Counted from the first letter of the stretch, positions 16,507-26,051 are shown. The stretch: DNA of 64,000 bases from Eoetvoesiella caeni (GCF_003315175.1 NZ_QNRQ01000010.1:115123-179122); one strand, 5' to 3'. Numbers and translations are program-made. The notes: generated from the letters alone by a model not told the origin.

Positions 16507-18885
16507 TCAGGAACCGGCGCGGTCGCCGCGGACCGCGTCAGAACCACTTGAAATTCGCGCGTCGGTCGCGGCCGCAGCAACCTGCGAACTGTTCCAGCCG
16601 GTCACTTGCGCAGCCGCATAGATGGCGTCCGCCCAGGTGCAGCGGTTGGCGATCAGCATTCCAGCCACATCGAGTGTGCCGCCGCGGTTGATGTAGCCCA
16701 AAGCCCGCGTCTTCGAGGGGCCGCTGTCAATGCGGCGCAGCACGCCCAGCATCGGCTCAGGGCGGGTATGGCTCATCAACACGCGCGGCAGGTGAGGCGG
16801 GAAGAGCGCTTGCAGTGCTTCGTCACCGAGCACGAAGGCGGCCTCAAGGTCGTCTCGTGGAATGCGCAGACGGCCGGGCTCGATCGCCACGGTGACGCAC
16901 GACGTAAACCCATGGTGCCCCAGGCGGGCGTGGGCTTTGAGCGCTTCCTCCAACTGGTAGGCGCCAATCGCCACGAACTGCAGTTGTGCTGTAGCCGGAT
17001 CGCCGGCTACATGGGCTGCGCCGTGCTCGATCAGCGATTGAGCGACGGCGGCATTGAAGTGATTCGGCGTGTCGCGCTTGGAGACCACAACACAAGCCAC
17101 TTGGCCCCGGCTGGCGTAGACCGCTCGCAGCGCGGCGCACGCCGTGTTGGCATCCACCGGGAACAACACGCGTGCGGTGTCCGACATCTCCCCCAGCAAT
17201 GCTTCGCCAATGGTCGGGTCCTGGTGTGACTGCTCGTTCTTGCTGTTCTCCCAGGTGTGGGATGTGACGATCAGCGGGACGGAGATCCAGCCTGGCGGCT
17301 GGCCCAGCTCCTTCTGCCGACGCGCGAAGATGATCTCCTGGCGCATCAATCCAAGCATCTTGACCGCGAATGCCTCGTAGCTGACGATCAGGTTCAGCCC
17401 CCCTTTGTTGGCGAGGGCGGCGGCCGCAACGGCTTCTTCATTGAGTGCGGTGACCACCGAGCCATCCGTCGATTCCGGGGCGCCGGGTTCGGGCACGTTG
17501 ACGCGGTGCTTGAGCAGCGCTAGCGTGGTCCCCATCTTGTTGCTGGCCAGTTCATCGGGATTGCCGATCCGGATGCGCAACTGTGGATTTGCCTGCACTA
17601 GCTCCACGAACCAACGGTCCAGTGCGGACATGGCGCTGCCCGATACCTCAGTTGGCGCCCAGGCCGGCATCGGCAGATGAGGGCTCGCTGGATGGCGTAG
17701 GGCCATGGGGTGCTCGCTTTCGCGCGAGCGCTGGCTCTGGCCGTGATTCGCAAGGACGGTGAGCGCGTTTTCCAGTTCGCTCTCGGGCACGAACAGCGCC
17801 GCAGCCCCTGCGTTGAAGGCCTCGCGTGCCTGCGCATCCTCGCGCGGATTGCCGTTCAGCGGCAGGTTGTGGGCGGCATTGGTCGCCGCGCCCGGGAAGC
17901 CAAAACCTTTCTCCGTCTCGGCGATCACGTAGGGCAGCTTGACCGGATAGCGCCGATCCGAGCGTGCAGCGAAGGCGCTCAGCGTGTCTTCGGCTTCAAC
18001 AATGGCCCATGCGATCGCCATCGGATCACGTCCATCAACGATGACCGGATCGAAGCCGTTGTGGCGCAGGTCCTCGGCCAGCCAGGTAGCGCCACCTTCC
18101 TGCACGATCTGGGTGCGCTGCTCGATGCGCCGTCCGTTGAGAATCATGACCGGGATGGCGAAGCCGCAGTCCTCGGCGCGCCACCAGCGCGGCGCCCAGT
18201 CCGAGCCACGTTGTTCCTCGAAAGCGCCATCACTGAGGAATGCCACCAGGCTTTCTCCCGGCAACGGCGTGTGCACATACTGCAGCCCGGCGAACCCCAG
18301 ATAGCCGCCTTCGGAGATCGCGCCGGCCGTGTTCGGCCCGGCATGGCTACCCAGCGGTACCGCGGGCCGACCCTGCTTATCGATGGCATAGGAGTAGAAG
18401 TCCGCGATCAGGAGCGACAGGCCCGCCTCGCTGCGGTCGTAGCGTCCACGCTGGGCGGCGGATACATCGCCGGTCAGTGCGTTCACCGCCTCGATCGCGG
18501 CCACGCAGTGCCCCTGCCCCATGAGCCAGCCGCGTGTCGTCCCGGTCAGCGCGTTGGCCAACAGATAACCCACGAAGGCTGGCACCATGTTGAGCGAGCC
18601 GCCGGTGTGGCCTTCGGGCGTTTGTTTGAAATCATCGGAGCCCAGTGGGCAGCCGCTTCGGTCGATGCGCCGGGCATAGGTCATATGCGCCACTACGCTC
18701 ATGGCCGTGCAGGCCACCCGGTCGGCTGCAGCCAGCAGCGCATGGGCCGAGGCTTCGTCTGCTATACGCCTTTGCGCGACCAGACGTTGCACGAGGGCCT
18801 GCATACGTTCGATGGTTTCAGACCTGTGCGCGATGGGCCCGTAACCAGCACGCCAATCGGTTGCGAGGTTAGCTTGAGAGGACAT
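16507..18885 (-). CDS. xfp: Xylulose-5-phosphate / fructose-6-phosphate phosphoketolase
   Basis: A 792-residue thiamine-diphosphate enzyme, usual family length. It cleaves xylulose-5-P (or fructose-6-P) with phosphate to acetyl phosphate plus glyceraldehyde-3-P (or erythrose-4-P). Visible hallmarks are TPEGHTGGSLNMVPAFVGYL (about 88-107), the GQGHC ThDP region, a pyrimidine-domain segment NLIVSYEAFAVKMLG and ISVPLIVTSHTWENSKNEQS (about 520-540) followed by HQDP. AAGGAG precedes the ATG by about 8 nt. It lies 38 bp after the prs gene. Acetate kinase and the Pta fusion of the same cargo can use its acetyl phosphate. Confidence 0.93.
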   Translation of the reverse strand: MSSQANLATDWRAGYGPIAHRSETIERMQALVQRLVAQRRIADEASAHALLAAADRVACTAMSVVAHMTYARRIDRSGCPLGSDDFKQTPEGHTGGSLNMVPAFVGYLLANALTGTTRGWLMGQGHCVAAIEAVNALTGDVSAAQRGRYDRSEAGLSLLIADFYSYAIDKQGRPAVPLGSHAGPNTAGAISEGGYLGFAGLQYVHTPLPGESLVAFLSDGAFEEQRGSDWAPRWWRAEDCGFAIPVMILNGRRIEQRTQIVQEGGATWLAEDLRHNGFDPVIVDGRDPMAIAWAIVEAEDTLSAFAARSDRRYPVKLPYVIAETEKGFGFPGAATNAAHNLPLNGNPREDAQAREAFNAGAAALFVPESELENALTVLANHGQSQRSRESEHPMALRHPASPHLPMPAWAPTEVSGSAMSALDRWFVELVQANPQLRIRIGNPDELASNKMGTTLALLKHRVNVPEPGAPESTDGSVVTALNEEAVAAAALANKGGLNLIVSYEAFAVKMLGLMRQEIIFARRQKELGQPPGWISVPLIVTSHTWENSKNEQSHQDPTIGEALLGEMSDTARVLFPVDANTACAALRAVYASRGQVACVVVSKRDTPNHFNAAVAQSLIEHGAAHVAGDPATAQLQFVAIGAYQLEEALKAHARLGHHGFTSCVTVAIEPGRLRIPRDDLEAAFVLGDEALQALFPPHLPRVLMSHTRPEPMLGVLRRIDSGPSKTRALGYINRGGTLDVAGMLIANRCTWADAIYAAAQVTGWNSSQVAAAATDARISSGSDAVRGDRAGS

Positions 18886-18923
18886 TTCAGGTCTCCTTGA
18901 AAATAGTTGGATCGATAAAAAGA

Positions 18924-19820
18924 TCAGCCTCGCGGATCGGTTTTCCCGCTAGAGAGAGCGTCGGCAATCAGCGAAGCGAGACCAATCCGGTTGCTCGGAT
19001 GCGGTACTGCGTCGGTGGACGTAATTCGGGCAAACAACGGTGTCAATTGGGCCCAGGCATCCTCGGCGAACAGGGCATGCACCACTACGCACTCCGGCTT
19101 GCGCATTCCTTGCTCGGCGAGCTTGCGCGCCGCGACGGCGAGCGTGCGGCCTGATGATGCGATGTCGTCCACAAGCACCGGCGTTCTGCCGCGCCAGATC
19201 GACAGGTCGGGAACATCGATGTCCACGCTGCGATCGCCATGGCGTGTCTTGCGAAGCACAGCGTGCGGTACGCCGATGCGGGACGCGATGGCGCCGGCCC
19301 ACTGCTCGCTTTCCTCGTCGGGGCCCACGATCAAAGGTTCTTCGACATGATTCGCGATCCAGTCGGCCAGCAGTGGTGCGGCATGCAAGGTGATGGTGGG
19401 GATCGTGTAGACCGCTGATAGTGTCGGATAGCGGTGCAGATGCGGATCCACCGTGAGCAGCTTGTCGAAGGTCGATGAGACCAGACGTGCGAAGGACCGC
19501 GACGTCACGCTTTCTCCGTCATGGAATCGCTTGTCCTGGCGCATGTAGGCCAGATACGGTGCGATCAGGTTCACCTCTTGCGCGCCAAGTTCGCGCGCCG
19601 CGTCAGCGGCAAAAGCCAGAAGCAGGAACTGCGGATCAGGATGGGCCAGCGTGCAAATCACATCCACGATCCGATCGGCAGGTTCGCCATGCAACCGGAC
19701 ATAGCTCTCGCCATCGGGGAATCGGCGCGTTTCGATGCGGCCGGCTTCGCTGCCGCATGCCTGCGCGATGCCGCGGGCCAGATCTTCATTGCCGGGTAGG
19801 GCCAGGGTGAGTCGTTGCAT
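18924..19820 (-). CDS. prs: Ribose-phosphate diphosphokinase (PRPP synthase) family protein
   Basis: A 298-residue phosphoribosyltransferase-fold protein, a little short compared with housekeeping Prs (about 315). N-terminal domain residues include RRFPDGESYVRL and YLAYMRQDKRFHDGESVTSR (about 88-107); the PRPP-binding loop is PVLVDDIASSGRTL (about 210-223). It makes PRPP and AMP from ribose-5-P and ATP. AAGGAG lies 8 nt before the ATG. It heads the prs-xfp-MBL-phosphorylase operon, with a 203-bp upstream gap that probably holds the promoter. It is probably a specialised second copy; it could serve to interconvert ribose phosphates with the AMP phosphorylase. Confidence 0.88.
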   Translation of the reverse strand: MQRLTLALPGNEDLARGIAQACGSEAGRIETRRFPDGESYVRLHGEPADRIVDVICTLAHPDPQFLLLAFAADAARELGAQEVNLIAPYLAYMRQDKRFHDGESVTSRSFARLVSSTFDKLLTVDPHLHRYPTLSAVYTIPTITLHAAPLLADWIANHVEEPLIVGPDEESEQWAGAIASRIGVPHAVLRKTRHGDRSVDIDVPDLSIWRGRTPVLVDDIASSGRTLAVAARKLAEQGMRKPECVVVHALFAEDAWAQLTPLFARITSTDAVPHPSNRIGLASLIADALSSGKTDPRG

Positions 19821-20023
19821 CCATTTATCTCCTTATTTGTTGTCCTTGGTCTCTTATCGAGCGCGGGTGCCTTATCGTTCAGCTCGCTGTGTTCACCTTG
19901 CCAACTGGCTAATGACGACGGCATTGGCAGTACTGCGTCGACGTGGTAGCTCCACAAGCAACCAGGCTCTTGTCATGAACAGCAACAGAGTGGCTTGCAT
20001 GGCGTTCAAGGAATCGATCTGCA

Positions 20024-21097
20024 TCAGAATCGCCGTCCTACGGTGATCGTTCCGTAGACCGGGATTTCCTTTTGTCCACGAAATTCGCGGGTGCGGTGGT
20101 AGCGGGCTATCGCGATGCGCCAGTTGCCCTGAGTCATCGCGATGCCATAGCCCACATCGGCCACGAATGGCCGTTTATCAACACTATGACTGGACTTGAA
20201 CGTATTGCCGTCCAACGTGATGTCGTGCAAAACCCAGCGACCGTCGAGTGCCACGAACAGGTGCCCGTTCCAGTTGCTGCCAGCGGTCTTACGCACGGGC
20301 GAGGTGTTTTCTCCAGCCGGGCGCAGCGGTGCGGTGCCTAAGTCGTCCGGCAGGCGTAGGCCATAGCGCAGTTCTCCGCCGACATTCGCGTAGGTGGCGA
20401 AATTGCCCAAGCTGCCGCCCCAGTGGCGGGTCAGATCCCAACCCCAACCGCTGACGTTTTCTTGCCTGAAGACTCGCGTTCGGCGTTCGTGGAGCAACTG
20501 CAGCACGGGTTCGTCGCGCAGTTGATGTCTCCAGCCATTGAATCTGTCCACTCCGACGGTGTCATGCCACCAGTTCTGGACTTGCCTGGCCTGGGAGGAG
20601 GGCCCCACCACCCCCACGCGGAGTTGCGAAGTGCGCAGCGTATCGCCCCGCCTCGCGTTATAGCCAAGGCTCAACATCAAGGCGCCCGCGAAAGGACGAT
20701 CATCCTTGATGAGATCGCTGCGCGTTTTGTCGTTCGGGGTGTACATCATCTGCCCGAAGCCGATGGTCATGTTCTGTTCGTCGAAGCCTTGGGGTTGGAG
20801 CATCGTGAGAAAGCGATTCAGCCCACGGACGAGACGCGGTAGACAAGGGTCATCGCTATAGTCCACGAGGTTGGGGGAAACCCAACTGGCGAGAAACCCG
20901 TTGGAGTACCCTTGATCCTGTCCCATGCCGCCGAACATGACGTTGTCGATCCGCAGATTGAGCGTTCCGGTCGAGCGCAGCGGATTGTCACGGTGGCAGG
21001 ACTGTGCCTGCGCGCAGGCACTCAGCGACAGCAGCAGCAAGGTAGCTGCGACTCTGAGCCTCCATTCAGCGAGGTCAGTGGGCTGAACTTTCGTCAC
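20024..21097 (-). CDS. LpxR-like lipid A deacylase / DUF2219 outer-membrane protein
   Basis: 357 residues from a GTG that overlaps the stress-protein stop as GTGA. A signal peptide is visible (LRVAATLLLLSLSACAQAQS). The mature part fits the 12-stranded LpxR barrel: LRIDNVMFGGMGQDQGYSNG with the Asn-Asp pair, DDRPFAGALMLSLGYN, and WWHDTVGVDRFNGWRHQL then RDEPVLQ with the His region. LpxR removes the 3'-acyloxyacyl group of lipid A in the outer membrane. It is coupled to the upstream universal stress protein gene. Its presence in this metabolic cargo is unusual and may point to envelope remodelling under stress. Confidence 0.8.
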   Translation of the reverse strand: MTKVQPTDLAEWRLRVAATLLLLSLSACAQAQSCHRDNPLRSTGTLNLRIDNVMFGGMGQDQGYSNGFLASWVSPNLVDYSDDPCLPRLVRGLNRFLTMLQPQGFDEQNMTIGFGQMMYTPNDKTRSDLIKDDRPFAGALMLSLGYNARRGDTLRTSQLRVGVVGPSSQARQVQNWWHDTVGVDRFNGWRHQLRDEPVLQLLHERRTRVFRQENVSGWGWDLTRHWGGSLGNFATYANVGGELRYGLRLPDDLGTAPLRPAGENTSPVRKTAGSNWNGHLFVALDGRWVLHDITLDGNTFKSSHSVDKRPFVADVGYGIAMTQGNWRIAIARYHRTREFRGQKEIPVYGTITVGRRF

Positions 21098-21588
21098 GCT
21101 GGCATGCCACCGTGCCCAGGGGTTGCAGTAGCAATGACAGAATGGGGCTGGCGTACCAGCATCACCGGAACTGGTGCGATGCGAGCGAGCTGCTCTGCAT
21201 CGCTTCCCAGCAGCAGCCTGTCCACGCCCCGACGTCCGTGGGTGCCCAGCACCACCAACTCGCATTGAGTGGTCAGTGCCTGCTGAGCGATGAGCACCGA
21301 GACGCGCTCGCCCTTGCTTTCCAGAAGGACGGTCTCAACCGCCAAGCCTTCCTGCCTCAGCCGCAGCGCCGCCTCGTCCAGCAGCTTCTGCCCGGCCGCC
21401 AGGAAGCCCGGCCTCACTTCTTCAATATAGATCCTCGGCCTCTCGAAGCCGTTGCTGTGCTTCATCTCCTCGATGACGTGCAGCAAGACGATGGTTGCGC
21501 CATTCAGGCGTGCCAGCACCGCAGCGTGGTGGAGCGCCAAATTGGCGGTAGGACTTCCGTCGAGCGGAACCAGGAGTCTTGAGTACAT
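21094..21588 (-). CDS. Universal stress protein, UspA family
   Basis: A 164-residue single UspA domain with an N-terminal LLVPLDGSPTANLALHHA (about 5-22) and the ATP-binding signature GTHGRRGVDRLLLGSDAEQL (about 114-133), which matches G-2x-G-9x-G-(S/T). Such ATP-binding members accumulate in growth arrest and hypoxia. It follows PHA synthase by 87 bp, across a hairpin, and is translationally coupled to the LpxR-like gene. Confidence 0.9.
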   Translation of the reverse strand: MYSRLLVPLDGSPTANLALHHAAVLARLNGATIVLLHVIEEMKHSNGFERPRIYIEEVRPGFLAAGQKLLDEAALRLRQEGLAVETVLLESKGERVSVLIAQQALTTQCELVVLGTHGRRGVDRLLLGSDAEQLARIAPVPVMLVRQPHSVIATATPGHGGMPA

Positions 21589-21634
21589 GAATATCTCCAG
21601 TTATCAGAGTAGGACGGGGTGCCGAACAGATATT

Positions 21635-21671
21635 GCGCATACCGTGTCGCAATAGCGGACGCGGTATGCGC
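21635..21671. repeat. Strong hairpin between phaC and the stress-protein gene
   Basis: GCGCATACCG (21635-21644) and CGGTATGCGC (21662-21671) are perfect 10-bp arms; the 17-nt loop can pair further internally. It lies 4 bp beyond the phaC stop codon. There is no U tract in the leftward direction, so it is more likely an mRNA-stability or partial-termination hairpin than a full intrinsic terminator. Confidence 0.65.
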
Positions 21672-21675
21672 TTAT

Positions 21676-23427
21676 TCAGTTGCGTAGATATTCCCCTGGG
21701 GCATCGCAAATAGTGGGGTATCCACTGGATTCGGCCCCCATGAGCGGAGGCGCAACAACATCACCGGAACGCTCTCGCAGCCATGCCGACCATGCCGGCC
21801 ACCAGGAGTCCGGATGCGTCTGCGCCGTCGCTTGCCACTCATCCGGCGCCATGTATCCATCACCGGCTGCGCGGGTATGGATTTGATATTGGCGCTTACC
21901 TCGGCCGGGCTCGCTCACGATGCCGCCGTTGTGCCCGCCAGTGGTCAACACGAAAGTCAGCTCGGCCGAAGACAGGAGATGCAGCTTGTAAACGGAGTGC
22001 CAAGGCGCAACATGATCCGTGGCAGTGCCGACGCAAAACATCGGTACAGCGATGTCTCCCACTGAAACCGGGCGACCCGCGACGGGATAACGCCCTGCGC
22101 TGAGATCGTTATTCAGGTAAAGGCGCCGGAGATACTGCGAATGCATCTTCGCAGGCAGGCGAGTCCCATCGGCATTCCAGGCCATCAGGTCGGTCATTGG
22201 CCGACGATCGCCCAACAGGTATTCGTCAATCATGCGAGACCAGATGAGATCGTAGGCACGCAATAACTGGAAAGCTCCACTCATCTGTTCGGGGGTCAAA
22301 TAGCCGGTTTGAGCCATGCTGGCCTCCAACAGCGCCACTTGACTCTCGTTGATGAAAACACTCAGCTCGCCCGGCTCGCTGAAGTCCGTCTGCGCAGCCA
22401 GGAGGCTTACGGACACCAGCCGCGTATCGCCATCGCGCGCCATGGCTGAGGCCCCAATAGACAGCAATGTCCCGCCCAGGCAATAGCCAGCCGCGTGGAT
22501 TCCCTGCTCGGGGACGATGGATGTCACGGCGTCCAGCGCCGCACGCAAGCCGAACTCAAGATACTCATCCATGCCCAAGTCTCGATCACTAGCATCCGGA
22601 TTTTTCCAGGAGATGCAAAAAACCGTATGGCCTTGTGCAACGAGATACCGTATCAGCGAGTTATGGGGAGATAGATCGAGTACGTAGTACTTCATGATCC
22701 AGGCAGGAATGATCAGTATTGGCTCAGGATGGACTTTCGCGGTAGTGGGCGTGTATTGAATCAACTCGATTAATTGATTCCTCAGTACGACTTTTCCTTC
22801 CGTCACCGCCACGTCGCGCCCAACGACGAAGTTCTCGGTTCCCGCAGGAGGCTCACCGGATAGTTGTCGGCGCAGATCATCGAGAAAGTTGGACATGCCA
22901 CGCGCCAGATTGGCGCCTTGTTCTTCTATCGTTTTTTTCAGGACAACGGGGTTAAAAAGTGCAGAATTGGTCGGCGATACCATTTCCAGCCATTGCTTTG
23001 CGCCAAACGCCAATAGGCGTTCGTGTTGTGGATCAACACCCCATACACCTTGCGTTGCTTGCTCCCACCATTTGGATTGAATAAGAAAGGAACTGCGGAA
23101 AAGGTTGTAGGGCCATTGATCCCATGCCGGATCGTTGAAACGACGGTCATTGGTAGGTGACGGTTCAGGAGATGCAACTTCCTGGTCCGGACTGACCAAG
23201 CTCTTTTTCAGCAGAGACATCCATTGCTCAGACAAGGAGCCTGCAAAAGCCAAAAGCTCCGATTGCTTTCCGGGGCTGTTCGCTAAATGGCTTGCCCAAT
23301 CAGTCCAAGCCAACAGCGACGATTCAGGTGAAATTGAGGACCAAGCCTGGGCCCAAGCCATATGCGCTTGCATATCCAGTGCCGGAACGATTGTCGATGA
23401 AGTATTACCTTTCTTATTTTTTGTCAA
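21676..23427 (-). CDS. phaC: Polyhydroxyalkanoate synthase, class I-like
   Basis: A 583-residue alpha/beta-hydrolase polymerase. The modified lipase box is AGYCLGGTLLSIG with the nucleophile Cys (about residue 318); the Asp is in GTATDHVAPWHSVY (about 471-484) and the His in TTGGHNGGIVSEPG (about 500-513). The N-terminal domain has a conserved DPAWDQWPYNLFRSSFLI segment. It joins 3-hydroxyacyl-CoA units, mainly C4 for class I, into PHA granules. The predicted start is TTG with GAGG about 9 nt upstream; a Met 18 codons in is an alternative, and an ATG-started six-codon frame overlaps the TTG. The 180-bp gap upstream probably holds a promoter. Confidence 0.9.
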   Translation of the reverse strand: MTKNKKGNTSSTIVPALDMQAHMAWAQAWSSISPESSLLAWTDWASHLANSPGKQSELLAFAGSLSEQWMSLLKKSLVSPDQEVASPEPSPTNDRRFNDPAWDQWPYNLFRSSFLIQSKWWEQATQGVWGVDPQHERLLAFGAKQWLEMVSPTNSALFNPVVLKKTIEEQGANLARGMSNFLDDLRRQLSGEPPAGTENFVVGRDVAVTEGKVVLRNQLIELIQYTPTTAKVHPEPILIIPAWIMKYYVLDLSPHNSLIRYLVAQGHTVFCISWKNPDASDRDLGMDEYLEFGLRAALDAVTSIVPEQGIHAAGYCLGGTLLSIGASAMARDGDTRLVSVSLLAAQTDFSEPGELSVFINESQVALLEASMAQTGYLTPEQMSGAFQLLRAYDLIWSRMIDEYLLGDRRPMTDLMAWNADGTRLPAKMHSQYLRRLYLNNDLSAGRYPVAGRPVSVGDIAVPMFCVGTATDHVAPWHSVYKLHLLSSAELTFVLTTGGHNGGIVSEPGRGKRQYQIHTRAAGDGYMAPDEWQATAQTHPDSWWPAWSAWLRERSGDVVAPPLMGAESSGYPTICDAPGEYLRN

Positions 23428-23607
23428 AACGCATTACCTCAATTGCTATTCAAATAGATGGAGCGCCCTCGTTTGAACACGGGGGTAGTTGTGCTCGCTT
23501 GTGTTCATGCACACCGGCACTCATGTCATCAGCGCTTTTGCGATGACACCGTGCCAGCGTGCTAGAGATGTCTCCGCCTGCCGGCGCATTCCGTTAATTC
23601 TTTCGTC

Positions 23608-24813
23608 TTAACCGGCCATCAGGCTGATCACCAGCGCGTTCGCAATGTCGATGACGAACCCGCACACCAGGGGCACCACAATGAACGCCTCGCGCGCAGC
23701 GCCATGCTCCCGAGTGACCGCCGTCATGTTGGCGATGGCGGTGGCGGTAGATCCCAGCGCGATTCCGCCGAAACCGGCGCACATCACTGCGGCTTGGTAA
23801 TCCCTGCCCATTGCCCGAAAAACGATCAGAAAAACGAATGCGATGACCAGGATGATCTGCACCAGCATTGCCACGGTGATGAAGGCAAGTACAGGCTGCA
23901 GCTCCCAGAGTCTGAGGCCCATCAGCGCCATGGTCAGAAACAGGCCCAATGACATGTCGGAGATCAAAGCGATGCCCGGCTGCATGCTCGGCCAGTTCCA
24001 TAGACGCCCGCGCCCACTCGGCCTCATCCAGTCGCCAATCATGCGCAGGAGAATGCCGGCCAGCAGGCAGCCCACAAAGGCGGGTAGCGTGACAGGGGTA
24101 AGCGCGACCAAGGCATTGACTCCGGAGCCCAACATCAAGGCGAAGTTGAGCCAGAGCAATGCCAATAGCACACCGTAGTAGTCCAGACGGGCATGCTGTT
24201 CATCGCTATGCAGCGTGCCAATCTCCAGTGTGCTGTCCCCGGAGGCTCGAAGTTGATATCTGCGCATGAGTAGGCTTGCGATCGGGCCACCGATGGTGCA
24301 CGCCGCAATCAAGCCGATCATGTTCGCCGCCAACCCCAGTTCCTGCGCCTGAGCAATGCCGAGGGTTTGAACGAAGTAATCGGACCAGGCCAAGGTAGTG
24401 CCCACCCCGCCGGTCAGGGAAATGGACCCGACCATGAGTCCGGCGCGCGGATCCAGGCCGAATGCGCGTGCCGTCTCCATCCCAACGAGGTTCTGCAGCA
24501 CCATGAAGCCGATGGCCAATCCCGACAGGATCAGCAAAGGCCGTCCACCATGGCGCAGCGTGCGAGCGTCGGTACTTAGGCCAATGGCGGCAAAAAAGTA
24601 CAGCAGAAGCGCGTCTCGTGCTTCCAGATCGAAACTGACCGTGACCCCTATCCCGTAGTACAGGACGAAGACAACCAAGGCGCAGGCCAAGCCGCCCACC
24701 AAGGATTCCGGAATGCTGTAACGACGCAGAATGCCCGAACGCGCCACCAAGCCCTTGCCCACAAACAACAGCAGAATGGCGAGCGTGAAGCCATGGAAGG
24801 CATCGATCTTCAT
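23608..24813 (-). CDS. gltS: Sodium/glutamate symporter
   Basis: A 401-residue membrane protein of the GltS family with about ten to twelve hydrophobic segments and the two glycine-rich re-entrant motifs SISLTGGVGTTLAWSDYF (about 130-147) and CAGFGGIALGSTATAIANM (about 348-366). It takes up glutamate with Na+. The ATG follows GGAAGG and overlaps the ackA stop as ATGA, so it is coupled to acetate kinase. Glutamate uptake may support the GABA/glutamate acid response or nitrogen supply; that link is inference. Confidence 0.9.
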   Translation of the reverse strand: MKIDAFHGFTLAILLLFVGKGLVARSGILRRYSIPESLVGGLACALVVFVLYYGIGVTVSFDLEARDALLLYFFAAIGLSTDARTLRHGGRPLLILSGLAIGFMVLQNLVGMETARAFGLDPRAGLMVGSISLTGGVGTTLAWSDYFVQTLGIAQAQELGLAANMIGLIAACTIGGPIASLLMRRYQLRASGDSTLEIGTLHSDEQHARLDYYGVLLALLWLNFALMLGSGVNALVALTPVTLPAFVGCLLAGILLRMIGDWMRPSGRGRLWNWPSMQPGIALISDMSLGLFLTMALMGLRLWELQPVLAFITVAMLVQIILVIAFVFLIVFRAMGRDYQAAVMCAGFGGIALGSTATAIANMTAVTREHGAAREAFIVVPLVCGFVIDIANALVISLMAG

Positions 24814-26051
24814 CGCACCTTCCCCCTGTCCAGGCAGGACAGCGCATGGCTGGCGGCGATCCATTCTTCGTTGGTGGGTTCGACTGCCACGATGACTTGG
24901 CTGTGGTCGGGGGAAATCGTCGCCGCGTCGCTGGCGTTGGCGTCAGTATCCAGGGCAACGCCAAGAAAACTCAGTGCCGCACAGACGCGCTCGCGAATGA
25001 AGGCGTTGTGTTCACCGACGCCCGCCGTGAACACGAGCATGTCCAGGCCGCCCAGAACAGCGACCAAGGCACCGATCTCGCGCACGATGCGACGCACGTA
25101 GAGGGCCAGCGCCAAACGCGCTCGCTCACCCGTTTCGCCTTCATCGTTCTCGTGCCGGACAATGATGCGCGGCTCGGCCGAGATGCCCGAAACGCCGAGC
25201 AGACCGGACTCGTGATAGAGAACACGCCCCACTTGTTCCAGTGAAAGCTTTTCGATCTCCATCAGGTAGAGCACGGCGCCTGGATCGAGCGCGCCGGTGC
25301 GGGTACCCATCATCAGGCCGTCAAGTGCGGAGAAACCCATGGTGGTGGCGACGCTCTGGAGCCCCTGCATGGCGCACAGGCTGGCGCCACTGCCCAAGTG
25401 GGCAACGATGGTGCGCCTGCGCGCCGCGTCGCCATGGCGCTCGGGCAAGGCCACCGCCATGTACGCATACGACAGGCCGTGAAATCCATACCGGCGTAGA
25501 CCGCGCTCCCATGCGGCATAGGGCAACGGCAGAACCCGCTCGATCTTAGGGATGCTGTGATGGAAGCCGGTATCGAAGCAGGCCACCTGCGGCAGCTCCG
25601 GCCGTTCGCGCAGCAGGATATCGATGGCCTCCAGCGCGAATGGCTGGTGCAGTGGCGCGAGCGGGATGTATTCCTGCAAATCGGTGAGTACCTGGAGGTC
25701 CACGCGAACTGGCTCGAAATATTTACTGCCGCCGTGGACGATCCGATGAGCGACCGCACCGATCCGGCGGCCATCGAGTCGCTGACTGACTCGATCGCGG
25801 ATGAGGCGCAATGCGGCGCGATATGGACGTGCCGTATCCAGTTCGATCGGGAACGGCGCAACCCCGGTCTCTCCGAAATCCGGATCGGCGCCGCCGATTC
25901 CCTGCACCTTGCCATTCCACAACGCCTGGCGAGGCAGTGGCGTGGCCGAGGGGTCGAACACGGCAAACTTGATGCTGGATGAACCGCAGTTCAGCACAAG
26001 GATCAGTCCGTGCTCGGGGCGCCAGGAGCGGGCCTTGGTCGCATCCATCAT
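24810..26051 (-). CDS. ackA: Acetate kinase (acetate/propionate family)
   Basis: 413 residues from an ATG preceded by GAGGA; the frame extends upstream but has no kinase character there. ASKHA-fold motifs are visible: LVLNCGSSSIKFAVFD (about 18-33), AHRIVHGGSKYF (about 101-112), GFHGLSYAYMA (about 197-207), VAHLGSGASLCAMQ and MGTRTGALDPGAV (about 220-260), and FTAGVGEHNAFIRE (about 340-353). It makes ATP and acetate from acetyl phosphate plus ADP, the energy-yielding branch after phosphoketolase. It lies 76 bp after the SDR gene and is coupled to gltS. Confidence 0.93.
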   Translation of the reverse strand: MMDATKARSWRPEHGLILVLNCGSSSIKFAVFDPSATPLPRQALWNGKVQGIGGADPDFGETGVAPFPIELDTARPYRAALRLIRDRVSQRLDGRRIGAVAHRIVHGGSKYFEPVRVDLQVLTDLQEYIPLAPLHQPFALEAIDILLRERPELPQVACFDTGFHHSIPKIERVLPLPYAAWERGLRRYGFHGLSYAYMAVALPERHGDAARRRTIVAHLGSGASLCAMQGLQSVATTMGFSALDGLMMGTRTGALDPGAVLYLMEIEKLSLEQVGRVLYHESGLLGVSGISAEPRIIVRHENDEGETGERARLALALYVRRIVREIGALVAVLGGLDMLVFTAGVGEHNAFIRERVCAALSFLGVALDTDANASDAATISPDHSQVIVAVEPTNEEWIAASHALSCLDRGKVR

